Positions 24,794 to 33,634 are shown, numbered from the stretch's first letter. The stretch: DNA of 64,000 bases from JANQTF01 sp041741415 (GCA_041741415.1 JBGSKC010000030.1:1-64000), one strand, 5' to 3'. The notes: generated by a model not told the origin, from the letters alone. Program-made: numbers and translations.

Positions 24794-25633
24794 ATGGAAA
24801 AGAATCAACTCATTGAACTGATCAAACAAAACCGGATCAACGAGGCACTAAAACTCGTCGAAAAGGCTGTTGAAGGAACTGATCTACAGAACGAAGTCAT
24901 TCTGCTGGCCTCTACCTATTCGGAGTATGCCAAGCTCAACCGCAGCGCCACCGAGGATTTTAACACCCTGGATATGCAGCGCAACAGAATCGTGAACCGG
25001 CTCCTGTCGTTTCTCGATGACCTGCCCGCCGAAACCCTGCAACAAATTCCTACCCCTCCGCCTGTCATGGCTTCCAGTTCTCATGCAGCCACTCCACAGC
25101 CTGCCTTCCAGCCTCAATCCGCCTTTCAGGCCCAAGCCCGGCCCGGTGCAGATGGAGCTCCCATTTGGAAAAAGTATGGCTTGTACATCATTGGTGGCTT
25201 GGTCGGGCTTGTAATTCTGATCGGATTAATGAGCGGCGATCCTGAGGAGGCAGCCGGTGACGCAACTGCCACGATGGAAGAAGCGCAAACGCCAGCTGAT
25301 GAAACGCTGCAGGAGGAAGAATCCTCTGGTAGCAGTGGAGTAGGGGTTACTGGCCTGGAGGCAGAATGGTTTGAGGTGGTGGCGCCGGGTACCAGCAATG
25401 TGGTGGAAATCAACATGGTGGATGATGTGAACTGGGTAGAAATCGTTTCTGAAAGCGACCAGAAAAATTTTGTTCTTGCGAACAGGGAGGAATGGTCTGT
25501 CTATCTCCGGGACGATTCCCGCGGGGTATCCCTTCACCTGAATCTCTACGATCTCACGGTTACTTACAACGACGCCAACGGGCAGCACTTTAAGCTGTAT
25601 GATATCCAGAATGCTGGTGTTTTTACCGAATAA
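24794..25633 (+). CDS. Single-pass membrane protein with N-terminal effector-associated-domain-like module
   Basis: A 279-residue protein. Residues 1-75 (LIELIKQNRINEALKLVEK, LQNEVILLASTYSEYAKLNR, MQRNRIVNRLLSFLDDLP) match the pattern of effector-associated domains of the EAD11 type: six-helix death-like adaptor modules with 'NEVILL..RY..L' and 'ERNRI...LL..IDELP'. A Pro/Gln/Ala-rich linker (about 80-118), one TM helix (126-145), an acidic linker and a C-terminal extracytoplasmic beta-rich domain (170-279) follow. EADs are described as adaptors joining NLR-like, protease or other conflict-system proteins by homotypic contacts. Here it is alone, so its partner must carry a matching module elsewhere. 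EAD reading is from pattern memory. Confidence 0.68.
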   Translation: MEKNQLIELIKQNRINEALKLVEKAVEGTDLQNEVILLASTYSEYAKLNRSATEDFNTLDMQRNRIVNRLLSFLDDLPAETLQQIPTPPPVMASSSHAATPQPAFQPQSAFQAQARPGADGAPIWKKYGLYIIGGLVGLVILIGLMSGDPEEAAGDATATMEEAQTPADETLQEEESSGSSGVGVTGLEAEWFEVVAPGTSNVVEINMVDDVNWVEIVSESDQKNFVLANREEWSVYLRDDSRGVSLHLNLYDLTVTYNDANGQHFKLYDIQNAGVFTE

Positions 25634-25651
25634 CCTCTCTTCTCTTCAAAC

Positions 25652-25688
25652 AAAAACCGCCGTCGGGACATTCCTGACGGCGGTTTTT
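25652..25688. terminator. Bidirectional intrinsic terminator
   Basis: A perfect 13-bp inverted repeat (AAAAACCGCCGTC at 25652-25664 and its complement at 25676-25688) with an 11-nt loop, having A-run and T-run on the flanks so that it works on both strands. It separates the convergent EAD-like and manC genes. Confidence 0.9.
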
Positions 25689-25710
25689 CATAAGCTCTTA
25701 TCGAGAAAGC

Positions 25711-26796
25711 CTATACATAAGGCTCGCCCTCATCTGCTTTTACGTCGCCAACGATCTGCTTGATGAACTGCTCTTCGTCCTTGCGGCAAATGAGCAGCGC
25801 ATCTTCGGTGTCCACTACAATATAGCCATCCAGCCCCTGCAGCACGATGAGTTTGTTGGGGTTGGTGGTTTTCACCATGTTGTTGTGAGATTCATACACC
25901 TTGGCTTTGCCATGCACAGCATTGTCGTAATAGTCGTGCTGGGTGTTCTCATGAACCGATCCCCAGGTGCCGAGATCCGACCAGCCAAAATCGGCAGGAA
26001 TCACAAACACATTTTCCGCCTTCTCCATGATGCCATAGTCGATGGAGATGTTTTTGCAAACAGAATAGGTGTCACCAATGGCTGCCTCTTCCGTCAGAGA
26101 ATAATAGCTTTCCGAGATGCCGGCAAACAATTCGGCCATATCAGGCAGGAATTGCTCGAAAGCTTGTGTGATGGTTTCGGAGGAAAAAAGGAAAATGCCG
26201 CCATTCCACACAAAGTCACCAGAGGCAAGAAACGACTCAGCGAGCTCCCTGTTAGGCTTTTCGGTGAAAGTTTTTACTTTGTAGTAGCCCAGGCCGTGGC
26301 TATCGTCGAGAAACTGGATATAGCCATAGCCAGTATCTGGTCGGGTAGGGGTGATGCCGAGGGTCATGATCAGCGGTTGCTCTCCGCAGGCATGAAGACC
26401 AAGGAGGATTTTCTCTGCAAACACATCCTCCCGGGCAATCAAATGATCGGAAGGAGCCACGACAAACACCGCCTCGGGGTCGCGGGTTTTTATTTTGTAG
26501 CAGGCATAGGCTACACAAGGCGCAGTGTTGCGGCCAACGGGTTCGAGGAGAATCTGGTCGCGGGAAATTCCGGGCAACTGCTCCTGGACAAGGTCGAGGT
26601 AGCGGTCGTTGGTAACGATGTAAATGTTTTCAGAGGGAACCATGGCCGCAAAGCGGTCGAAGGTTTCCTGAATCAGGGTTTTTCCACGGCCAAGGATATC
26701 GTGAAATTGCTTGGGGAATCGGGTGCGGCTCATGGGCCAGAATCGGCTTCCGATGCCCCCGGCCATGATGATCACGTAGTGATGCGGGTGGTGCAT
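25711..26796 (-). CDS. manC: Mannose-1-phosphate guanylyltransferase
   Basis: A 361-residue nucleotidyltransferase making GDP-mannose from GTP and mannose 1-phosphate, for capsule, lipopolysaccharide or glycoprotein synthesis. The N-terminal pyrophosphorylase motif reads IMAGGIGSRFWPMSRTRFPKQF (activator loop GGxGxRxxPxS...PK), followed by EPVGRNTAPC and VVAPSDHLI, FTEKPNRELAESFL and FVWNGGIFLF, with a C-terminal left-handed helix region (DLGTWGSVHEN, VVDTEDALLICRKDEEQ). It lacks the C-terminal isomerase domain of bifunctional ManC enzymes. It is monocistronic, sharing the bidirectional terminator with the upstream convergent gene. Confidence 0.94.
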   Translation of the reverse strand: MHHPHHYVIIMAGGIGSRFWPMSRTRFPKQFHDILGRGKTLIQETFDRFAAMVPSENIYIVTNDRYLDLVQEQLPGISRDQILLEPVGRNTAPCVAYACYKIKTRDPEAVFVVAPSDHLIAREDVFAEKILLGLHACGEQPLIMTLGITPTRPDTGYGYIQFLDDSHGLGYYKVKTFTEKPNRELAESFLASGDFVWNGGIFLFSSETITQAFEQFLPDMAELFAGISESYYSLTEEAAIGDTYSVCKNISIDYGIMEKAENVFVIPADFGWSDLGTWGSVHENTQHDYYDNAVHGKAKVYESHNNMVKTTNPNKLIVLQGLDGYIVVDTEDALLICRKDEEQFIKQIVGDVKADEGEPYV

Positions 26797-27083
26797 GAAA
26801 TCAGGGGTGAAAATATGAAAAGAGGAAAGATTGGAAGGAAGAACGGGACCTGCCGGGGCTGTCCGATTTCGCTGGCGCGAAGGTAAAGCGGCCTGTTCAG
26901 GCTTGCCAGCAGAGTACTCCGAACGGCTGAAATACGCCGGACAATGGAGAATTTTCCTTCAATATCGGAAAAGCCAGCCACGGAACAAGGGCGATTCTTA
27001 TCTGACTCCCTACTTCTATGGTTCTTCCCAAACAACTTTTTTCTGCGCTCTCCGTAGCCACCATGCTAGACTAATTCTCATTT
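26797..27083. other. Intergenic region between divergent genes
   Basis: Holds the promoters of manC (minus) and the small 72-residue gene (plus). I see no conserved promoter hexamers or repeats strong enough to call. A plus-strand frame across it lacks coding character. Confidence 0.4.
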
Positions 27084-27302
27084 ATGAAGATCACTGGAAC
27101 CGTGACATTCGTTGACCTTGCCGGAGGCTTTTGGGGAATCCTGGGTGCAGACGGGCAACAGTATCAGCCCACAGGCCCATTACCTGCTGATTTCTGCCAG
27201 GAAGGTAAAAAAGTCACCGCGAAGGTTAAGCCAGCTCATGGCATGAGCATCTTCATGTGGGGGAGCCAAGTCGAAGTTCAATCCATTCAGGCAGCCAACT
27301 AA
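27084..27302 (+). CDS. Small conserved OB-like protein
   Basis: A 72-residue soluble protein with the pattern GTVTFVDLAGGFWGILGADGQQY, then LPADF, EGKKVTAKVKP and IFMWGSQVEV. Proteins with this 'G.V..v...GGFWgI...dG..y.P..LP..f...G..V' layout are familiar from bacteria as small unknown beta-barrel proteins; some are lipoproteins, this one has no signal. Start is the only ATG in the region. It precedes the subtilase by 63 bp on the same strand. Confidence 0.7.
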   Translation: MKITGTVTFVDLAGGFWGILGADGQQYQPTGPLPADFCQEGKKVTAKVKPAHGMSIFMWGSQVEVQSIQAAN

Positions 27303-27365
27303 CACCCTAGCCGGGCTCTGATTCGTTCAGGTCCCGGCTCTTGATTTGACTCGAAAGCAAAGCGT

Positions 27366-28904
27366 ATGTGGACCTCTCATTTGATCGGAACCGGATTGGT
27401 AGCAGCAGCTTTTCTGCTGTTTGCCCGCGAAATCCTTAAGAAGGAAAAAGGCAAGCAGTTTAATCCGTTGCCAACTTTCCTCTTGCTCCTGGTCTCCATT
27501 ATTTTCCAGCTCACATATCCGCAGGGAAGTTTTTGGCTCAGAATTCCACATTTTCTGCTGGATACTGGTATTGGGATGGCGATCGCCTCGGCTTGGCTTG
27601 CCGTCAATAGAAGCCAGCCCAAACTTTTTCTGCTCCCCGGCCTGTTATCGGTCTTTGCAGGCAGCTTTATTTATTTACTGGCTTTTGCCTATCATTCCCT
27701 CACCAACCAGGAACCTGCCAAACGTGGGGATGCCATTGAACTGCTGGTAGAGCTTGGAGAAGATGATTTTATTGATGAGAAAGCCTTGCAGGAATTGCTT
27801 CACCGCCACCATGCTGTGGCCGAACTCGCTTTTCCCATGGTGGATTTTTCCGAAGACAAAGACCTAAGCAAATACTACCTTGTGTTTGTACCAGCACACC
27901 ACGCCCAGCGCCTCCAGCTTGAGCTTGAAGCCGATACCGAAAATGTTGATCAGGTGGCTCCTAACGGGGTATTTGATCGTGAAGTGCCCAGTCCGGGAAA
28001 TTCCAGTGAACTGCCCTTAGATGGTCTCGTCGCCTCTAATGACCCCTATTTTGGAAAGCAATGGTATGCCCAGGCTCTTTCCTATGAGCAGGTTTATGCC
28101 TTCCTCGGAAACCATGGTCCGCGGAAAAAGGCCAAAGTTGCCATCGTCGATACCGGGGTGGACCGTGACCATGAAGACCTCGCAGCAGTTTACCAGAAAA
28201 GCAACACCGACGGCGACTATGACAAGCACTCGCATGGAAGTCATTGTGCCGGCCTTGCTGGTGCCATTGCCAACAATGGAAAAGGCATCGGTTCTATGAA
28301 CTGGGAAGGTAAGTACCTTACCCTTACTGGTTATGCGGCACTCGACGACTATGGCCGGGGCAGCGATCTTCGCGTTTCACGGGCAATTATCCAGGCGGCT
28401 GAAGATGGTGCCGACGTGATTTCCATGTCGCTTGGCGGTCCTTCGCTCAGCGGTCGCCCGCCTAAATCTCAAGTAGATGCCATTCGCTATGCACGAAAGC
28501 GAGGAGCAATTGTGATTGTTGCCGCCGGAAATTCCAATGCTGATGCCAGCCGCTTTTCGCCAGCAAATGTGGAAGGAGTCATCTGTGTATCCGCCGTTGG
28601 TCCCGACCTTCGCAAGGCATCATTTTCCAATACCAACACTACGCTGAAAATGCCCATCGCGGCTCCCGGCGTCAATATTTTGTCTTCCACCCCTGGCAGC
28701 CAGTATCAAAGCTACAACGGAACCTCCATGGCCACCCCGATTGTGTCTGGACTCGTTGGTATGATGCGTTCGCTTCGACCTGATGTTACCGCCGAAGAGG
28801 CGTACGAACTGCTTGTGAGCACGGGGATGCCCGGCGAAGATGCGGCAGCCGTTGGCCGTTTGATTCAACCTGCTGCGGCATTGCAGGCCCTGATCGCAGA
28901 ATAA
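27366..28904 (+). CDS. Membrane-anchored subtilase (S8 family serine protease)
   Basis: A 512-residue protein. The N-terminal 120 residues hold about four hydrophobic helices (5-20, 37-56, 63-80, 86-107) instead of a signal peptide. A linker/propeptide-like region follows (about 120-250: AIELLVELGEDDFIDEKAL...). The S8 domain at about 250-505 has the complete triad: Asp in AIVDTGVD, His in HSHGSHCAGLAGAIANN, Ser in YNGTSMATPIVSGLVG; the oxyanion Asn is in IVAAGNSNAD. With an even number of helices and a cytoplasmic N-terminus the protease could face the cytoplasm. Substrate unknown. A terminator follows. Confidence 0.88.
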   Translation: MWTSHLIGTGLVAAAFLLFAREILKKEKGKQFNPLPTFLLLLVSIIFQLTYPQGSFWLRIPHFLLDTGIGMAIASAWLAVNRSQPKLFLLPGLLSVFAGSFIYLLAFAYHSLTNQEPAKRGDAIELLVELGEDDFIDEKALQELLHRHHAVAELAFPMVDFSEDKDLSKYYLVFVPAHHAQRLQLELEADTENVDQVAPNGVFDREVPSPGNSSELPLDGLVASNDPYFGKQWYAQALSYEQVYAFLGNHGPRKKAKVAIVDTGVDRDHEDLAAVYQKSNTDGDYDKHSHGSHCAGLAGAIANNGKGIGSMNWEGKYLTLTGYAALDDYGRGSDLRVSRAIIQAAEDGADVISMSLGGPSLSGRPPKSQVDAIRYARKRGAIVIVAAGNSNADASRFSPANVEGVICVSAVGPDLRKASFSNTNTTLKMPIAAPGVNILSSTPGSQYQSYNGTSMATPIVSGLVGMMRSLRPDVTAEEAYELLVSTGMPGEDAAAVGRLIQPAAALQALIAE

Positions 28905-28930
28905 GCGTTTCCTTTTTTGCTGAAATCAGC

Positions 28931-28968
28931 CGCCGACTGTGCAAGCCGCTCAGTCGGCGATTTTTTTT
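28931..28968 (+). terminator. Intrinsic terminator after the subtilase gene
   Basis: CGCCGACTG (28931-28939) pairs perfectly with CAGTCGGCG (28951-28959) across an 11-nt loop and is followed by A and eight T residues, 26 bp after the stop codon. Confidence 0.92.
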
Positions 28969-29198
28969 GAGCCATAGATGAAAAAAAAATCATGGGAGAA
29001 ATCAAGCTTAGTTGGTCGAATGACGGGTTTCTCATGTGAATCCTTCGGGAGTGGGAGAGTCGGAGAGGAAAAAGTATTGCATGATTCGAATCAATTTTCT
29101 AAATTCTTACCCCATCCTTCTTTTCAGGAGCCTATATCCCGGTAGTTCCCCCACTTGCCGGGTGCTTCTTTCCCTCTGACATTTAACACATTAGGATT

Positions 29199-29651
29199 AT
29201 GACTACGGTAAGACTGCTACTCTCTCAAAAAGGACATGAGGTCTGGAGCATTGGCTTGGAAGCCAGTGTGTATACAGCCTTGAAGCAAATGAAAATCAAA
29301 AACGTAGGTGCCTTGGTGGTGGTGGACGATCAGGACAACATGCGGGGCATTTTTTCAGAGCGTGATGCTGTTCGGAAGGGGCTGTTGCAAGACATGGATC
29401 CGCGTCAGACCCTTGTCCGCGACCTGATGACCAGCCCGGTGATTTGTGTGGGTCCTGATCACAGCCTTGACCAGTGCATGATGATCATGAATGAAAAACA
29501 CATTCGCCACTTGCCAGTTCAGGAAGATGGTAAATTAGTGGGAGTAGTAACGATCCGCGACGTGGTGCGGCACATCATTAATAGTCAGCAAAACCAGATT
29601 CAAGAGTTGGAAACCTACATTCGCGGAGGTGGGTATGGGTTGGTTGGCTAA
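29199..29651 (+). CDS. CBS-pair domain protein
   Basis: A 150-residue soluble protein made of two CBS motifs: the first about 14-70 (SVYTALKQMKIKNVGALVVV, IFSERDAVRKG), the second about 80-140 (TSPVICVGPDHSLDQCMMIM, HIRHLPVQEDGKLVGVVTIR). It ends with a short Gly-rich tail. Stand-alone CBS pairs usually sense adenine nucleotides and regulate a partner; none is identifiable. The SERD and TIRD ribose/phosphate-contact motifs are present in the expected places. A GNAT gene starts about 70 bp downstream. Confidence 0.92.
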   Translation: MTTVRLLLSQKGHEVWSIGLEASVYTALKQMKIKNVGALVVVDDQDNMRGIFSERDAVRKGLLQDMDPRQTLVRDLMTSPVICVGPDHSLDQCMMIMNEKHIRHLPVQEDGKLVGVVTIRDVVRHIINSQQNQIQELETYIRGGGYGLVG

Positions 29652-29720
29652 AATGAAAATAATTTCAGCTTGTTGAAACCTTTTAATGAAGGAGTGGGTC
29701 TAACGTCCATTCCTTCTTTT

Positions 29721-30035
29721 ATGCTTATGAATGATCCGCAACCGGCTTTGGGTGAAGTGAAGAACAACGTTGAGAAGCGGCGTTTTGAACTCGTGGCAGA
29801 GGGGAAACTGGCCATAGCAGAGTACATCGACAGAGGTTCTATGATTGTGTTTACCCACACCGAAGTTCCTGTTGGCCTCGAAGGCCGGGGTATCGGCAGC
29901 CACCTCGTGTCAAACGCACTCGATTTTGCCCGCAGAGAGGGCAAAACTATCATGCCGCTATGCCCTTATGTGGCGGCCTACATCCGCCGCCACCCTGAGT
30001 ATCAGCCCTTCGTGCTCGAAGGCTTTCCCTACTAA
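29721..30035 (+). CDS. Small GNAT-family N-acetyltransferase (YidJ/NAT-like)
   Basis: A 104-residue protein when started at the ATG at 29721 (a second ATG is at 29727; the TTG at 29670 is less likely). Motifs: RRFELVAEGKLAIAEYIDRG, FTHTEVPVGLEGRGIGSHLV with the acetyl-CoA pyrophosphate loop EGRGIGS, FARREGKTIMPLCPYVAAYI and RHPEYQPFV. This is the minimal GNAT (Gcn5-related, PF14542-type) family of about 95 residues; the substrate is unknown in most members. It follows the CBS gene on the same strand. Confidence 0.9.
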   Translation: MLMNDPQPALGEVKNNVEKRRFELVAEGKLAIAEYIDRGSMIVFTHTEVPVGLEGRGIGSHLVSNALDFARREGKTIMPLCPYVAAYIRRHPEYQPFVLEGFPY

Positions 30036-30151
30036 GGAAGAGGGGCCAGGAGAAATCTTTGTCCGAACTACACAGTTCTGCTCACATTGCACACGCTTGA
30101 TCATTTGTCCGACACCAAGCCGGAAATCTCTCGTATCCAATTATAACCCCG

Positions 30152-30184
30152 TTGCTCAGGCAAGTAGGGAATTGTGTATATTGT
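30152..30184 (+). promoter_or_regulatory. Promoter candidate for the low-complexity lipoprotein gene
   Basis: TTG at 30152-30154, a 22-bp spacer and TATATTGT at 30177-30184, 36 bp upstream of the ATG. The -7 element departs from TAnnTTTG at two positions, so support is modest. Confidence 0.3.
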
Positions 30185-30220
30185 CCCATTGAAACTCTTT
30201 GGCACCAAGCAAATTTGAAT

Positions 30221-31603
30221 ATGAAAACGGCAACTTTCCTGTTAGTTCTGACTAGCACACTGGCCTTCACAGCCTGTACTAGCAGCCGGTATGCCGCTTC
30301 AGGCAGCGAGTACGACGACGTCTATCATTCACGCAATGATGCCCCCGTCGTTCTGGCCTCCGAAGTAGCGCCCGAACCCCTTCAGCCCACTTATCAGGCC
30401 CCAGACCCTGATAACTACACCTACAATGCCGACCGCTACCGCAGGCCGGTGGACAGCTACTCCGATGAGTATTACGACGAGGATGACTTCTATTTCTCTC
30501 GCCGTGTTCGTCGTTTCAACTCTCGCGGGGACGCTTCCTGGCGTTATTACGACCCGTTTTTTACAAACGACCTTTACTACGTGATGGGTACGCCCTACTG
30601 GAACACCTGGAATGCCAACGGCTGGTACAACTGGAACTACCCCCGTTTTGGTGCCACCCTCGGCTGGAACAGCTTCAACCCTTACGGCGGTTTCGGGTTT
30701 AATGATCCTTATTGGGCGAATAGCTTTGCCCCTTGGAACTCATTCAACTATTACAACCCGTGGGTGAATGCCTATTATGGGTATGATCCTTTCTTCGCAC
30801 CCGGTTGGGGCAATCCCTATGCTGCCGGGTTTAACAATGGCTTCTACAGCGGCTTTAACTCCGCCTACTATTGCCCCCCCTACGGTGCTGCAGGCTTTGC
30901 CAGCAATCCCCGCCTGGCGCGTAACAACAACAATGTTGCCAGCTACCGCCGCCCCACAGCCAACACAGGTGCTGCGCAGACCACCTATAGCCCTGCAAGC
31001 AGTCGGCCCAGCACTTCGAGGACGAGCGCCACAACCACTGGTACAGGCTCACGCCCTACTGCTCAATCAACCACTGCCACCAGTGCAAGGCCAAGCAGCA
31101 GCCAGTATCTCCAGCCACGTAGCAACGTAGAACGGGCTTCGCGCCCCACCACAACGCCCTCAACTTACACCAGGCCTGCTGGTGCGCCAAGCACACAACA
31201 AACAGGTACCCGCCCAGGCAGCGCTCCTGCTGGCAGTGAATCTGTGCAGCCAAGGGTGTACACAAGGCCTTCTTATCCTTCGACTTCGACCAGCCCTCCC
31301 CGCCCTTCTGCGGCACCATCCAGCTCTGATCGCAGCTCAACCCCTGCGGCCACGCCTTCTTACAATAGCCCGCGCCGCACCTACAACGAGTCTGCTCCCC
31401 GCCCCAGCAGCCCTAGCTACAACAGTACGCCTAGCAGCCCGCGAAGCAGCAGCCCCAGCTACGAAAGCAGCCCCCGGAGCAGCACCCCGAGCCGCAGCAG
31501 CTCTCCCAGCTATAACAGTTCCCCGAGCCGCAGCAGCACCCCCTCTTCCAGCGGAAGCTCCGGCAGCAGGCCTTCCAGCAGTTCCGGCTCCCGCCGTCCT
31601 TAG
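30221..31603 (+). CDS. Low-complexity Ser/Pro-rich lipoprotein
   Basis: A 460-residue lipoprotein from the ATG at 30221: signal peptide with lipobox FTACTSS near residue 18. Residues 25-110 are acidic and Tyr-rich (EYDDVYHSRND, YSDEYYDEDDFYFSRR). Residues 120-215 are aromatic and Asn/Gly/Tyr-rich (WNTWNANGWYNWNYPRFG, NPWVNAYYGYDPFF). The last 220 residues are Ser/Thr/Pro/Arg repeats, including many copies of short SPSYNSSP or SRPST-like units (SSPSYESSPRSSTPSRSSS). No enzymatic domain is visible. Such proteins occur in Bacteroidota, sometimes mislabelled vitellogenin-like; a surface or adhesive role is a guess. The coding strand choice is secure because the lipoprotein signal is in frame. Confidence 0.82.
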   Translation: MKTATFLLVLTSTLAFTACTSSRYAASGSEYDDVYHSRNDAPVVLASEVAPEPLQPTYQAPDPDNYTYNADRYRRPVDSYSDEYYDEDDFYFSRRVRRFNSRGDASWRYYDPFFTNDLYYVMGTPYWNTWNANGWYNWNYPRFGATLGWNSFNPYGGFGFNDPYWANSFAPWNSFNYYNPWVNAYYGYDPFFAPGWGNPYAAGFNNGFYSGFNSAYYCPPYGAAGFASNPRLARNNNNVASYRRPTANTGAAQTTYSPASSRPSTSRTSATTTGTGSRPTAQSTTATSARPSSSQYLQPRSNVERASRPTTTPSTYTRPAGAPSTQQTGTRPGSAPAGSESVQPRVYTRPSYPSTSTSPPRPSAAPSSSDRSSTPAATPSYNSPRRTYNESAPRPSSPSYNSTPSSPRSSSPSYESSPRSSTPSRSSSPSYNSSPSRSSTPSSSGSSGSRPSSSSGSRRP

Positions 31604-31688
31604 GATCAAAAGTTAGACACACATATTCAACCGGGCGGGCATCACCTGTCCGTTTTTTTTATCTTCGCCTCAGATATACCTTCGAGTT

Positions 31689-33278
31689 ATGAACCGCTTG
31701 ATTGTTTTTGCACTCCTCAGCTTGATGTTGCCCGCATTTGCCTGGGCCCAGGATGAGTCTACAGCGTTCCGGCACTCTCAATCCAGCCTGAACGGAAGCG
31801 CCCGGGCAATCGGCCTTGGTGGTGCATACGGCGCAGTGGGGGCTGATCTGGCCTCCGCCTCCCTCAACCCTGCCGGACTGGCGCTTTATCGAACCTCTGT
31901 TGCCACCATCACCCCACAATTTCTCATCAGCAATACCAATTCGTCTTTCCTTGACGGACAGACCACCCGTCGAAACAACCTCATGAACGTTCCTTCCTGG
32001 GGCTTTGCGTTCACAGGTAAAAACTACTACGACAATGGCAAAGAGCGTAAAGAAGTGGAGGAAGGACTGAAAACCTATACCTTCGCCATTGGCGTCAATC
32101 AATTGGACCATTATCGCCGCCGATTGAATGTGACAGGGTTTAATACTGAAAGCTCGATTTCGGATTTTTTTGCCGAACAGGCCAATGCTACCGGAGAAAC
32201 CCGCGACTTCATTAACCCCAACAGCTTTGCAGGCCTTGCCGCGCGGACTTATGTTGTCGATACCCTGCTGAATCAGCCTGCTTTCTATTATCCGGCTGTC
32301 AATGGCGGTAACATTGAGCAAACCCTTGATTTTGAAGAGAATGGCCGAAAGAATGAACTGTTTTTTTCACTCGCTGGCAACCTGGAAGATTTTTTGTATT
32401 TCGGAGCTACGCTGGGAGTCCAATCGATTCGGTACGAACAAACGCTCTATTTTGAGGAGAATGACGTGAATAACCGACACGAGTTTTTACAAAACGACCC
32501 CAACTTCGCACTCGAATCACCCATGAACCAGATTCGCTACGAATCCAGCTTCGAGACTCGTGGAACGGGGGTGAATGTCAAGCTGGGGGTGATTTTTCGG
32601 CCTGTTGATGCTCTTCGCATTGGTCTTGCGCTGCACAGCCCCTCCTATTTTAACCTCACCGACCGCTTCAATATCAGCCTCGCTCAGAACTACGCCATCC
32701 TTCTGCCCAGCGGCCAGGTTGGCTCTGAAGAATTGAGTGCGGAACTCGAGCCCGGGCAATACAGATACAGCCTGGTGACCCCCTATCAGGGAACCCTCAG
32801 TGCGATGTATCTGTTTGGTAAAGCCGGTTTTCTTTCAGCGGATGTGGATGTCGTGGATTTTACCTCCGCGAGCCTCGATGCTGACGACTATAATTTCCGG
32901 CCTGAAAACGATAACATTCAGGATTTTTACCAAATGGCGGTCAATTACCGGGTCGGTGGAGAGCTTCGCCTCGGGGTATTCCGGGTGAGAGGTGGCATGG
33001 CTATTTTTGGCGATCCGCTCACCGAGCCTCTCAAAGAATATCTCGATTACTCCGATCTGGCCACCATTCAATCTATTGCTTCAGGCGGAAGAAGGATCTT
33101 TTCGGGAGGCGTGGGCATCAGGCAACCGAATTTTTTCTTCGACGTTACCCTAATGAACCAGCAGCAACAGGATCTTTTGTCGCCTTATCTCACAAACTCG
33201 ATTGAGGTGTACAACCCTGCTGCGGTCTCTACCACGACCAAGACCTCCCTGGTAACTACCCTCGGATTCACCTTTTAA
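31689..33278 (+). CDS. OmpP1/FadL-like outer-membrane transport protein
   Basis: A 529-residue outer-membrane protein with a signal peptide (MNRLIVFALLSLMLPAFAWAQ cut after AWA). The N-terminal hatch region shows the family pattern RAIGLGGAYGAVGADLASAS followed by LNPAGLALYR, as in Bacteroidota FadL/OmpP1/TodX proteins. The rest is beta-rich (GTGVNVKLGVIFRPVDALRI, LGLALHSPSYFNLTDRF) and ends with an aromatic strand (VTTLGFTF). Homologues move fatty acids or other hydrophobic compounds across the outer membrane. It precedes a small gene by 50 bp. Confidence 0.87.
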   Translation: MNRLIVFALLSLMLPAFAWAQDESTAFRHSQSSLNGSARAIGLGGAYGAVGADLASASLNPAGLALYRTSVATITPQFLISNTNSSFLDGQTTRRNNLMNVPSWGFAFTGKNYYDNGKERKEVEEGLKTYTFAIGVNQLDHYRRRLNVTGFNTESSISDFFAEQANATGETRDFINPNSFAGLAARTYVVDTLLNQPAFYYPAVNGGNIEQTLDFEENGRKNELFFSLAGNLEDFLYFGATLGVQSIRYEQTLYFEENDVNNRHEFLQNDPNFALESPMNQIRYESSFETRGTGVNVKLGVIFRPVDALRIGLALHSPSYFNLTDRFNISLAQNYAILLPSGQVGSEELSAELEPGQYRYSLVTPYQGTLSAMYLFGKAGFLSADVDVVDFTSASLDADDYNFRPENDNIQDFYQMAVNYRVGGELRLGVFRVRGGMAIFGDPLTEPLKEYLDYSDLATIQSIASGGRRIFSGGVGIRQPNFFFDVTLMNQQQQDLLSPYLTNSIEVYNPAAVSTTTKTSLVTTLGFTF

Positions 33279-33328
33279 TTGAGAACTGCCCATGGTGTGA
33301 GCTTTCCTCTGATTTGTTTGTTTCAATC

Positions 33329-33610
33329 ATGAGAGGAGCTATGAACAATCCTATTTGTCAGATCGTCTCCGACGAACTGTATCTCACCCTGGAAAAACTC
33401 AACCTGTTGAATCAAAAGGTCATCCGCGATTTCCAGATCAAACGTCGCTACCAGGACTACCGGGACCAGGGTTTCCGGTCCGCGGATGCCATTGAGCGGA
33501 TTCTGGAGGATTTTCCTTACCTGCAATTCGACACCGTTAGAAAGATTATTTACAGCGTCACCCTTCCCGAGGAGTTGGAGGAACGAAATCCGCCTACTGC
33601 TCTGGCTTAA
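33329..33610 (+). CDS. Small hypothetical protein
   Basis: A 93-residue protein started at the ATG at 33329; the ATG at 33341 (MNNPICQIV) is an equally plausible start giving 89 residues. It is helical, with SDELYLTLEKLNLLNQKVI, IKRRYQDYRDQGFRSADAI and FPYLQFDTVRKIIYSV. The segment 'R..Y...R..G....AI..IL..FPYL..DTVRKIIY' resembles a small DNA-binding or repressor-like helical protein, but I cannot name a family. It ends just before a terminator that serves the opposite strand. Confidence 0.66.
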   Translation: MRGAMNNPICQIVSDELYLTLEKLNLLNQKVIRDFQIKRRYQDYRDQGFRSADAIERILEDFPYLQFDTVRKIIYSVTLPEELEERNPPTALA

Positions 33611-33634
33611 TAATAAAGGATGTGTAAAAAACTT

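Noticed and set aside
24794..28904. A single operon linking the EAD-like protein and the subtilase
   Set aside because: The strong bidirectional terminator at 25652-25688 and the minus-strand manC gene separate them; any link would be functional only, not transcriptional.
31337..31609. Ala/Gly-rich minus-strand frame at the end of the Ser/Pro-rich lipoprotein
   Set aside because: It is the complement of AGC/CCC repeats and merely reflects their composition.
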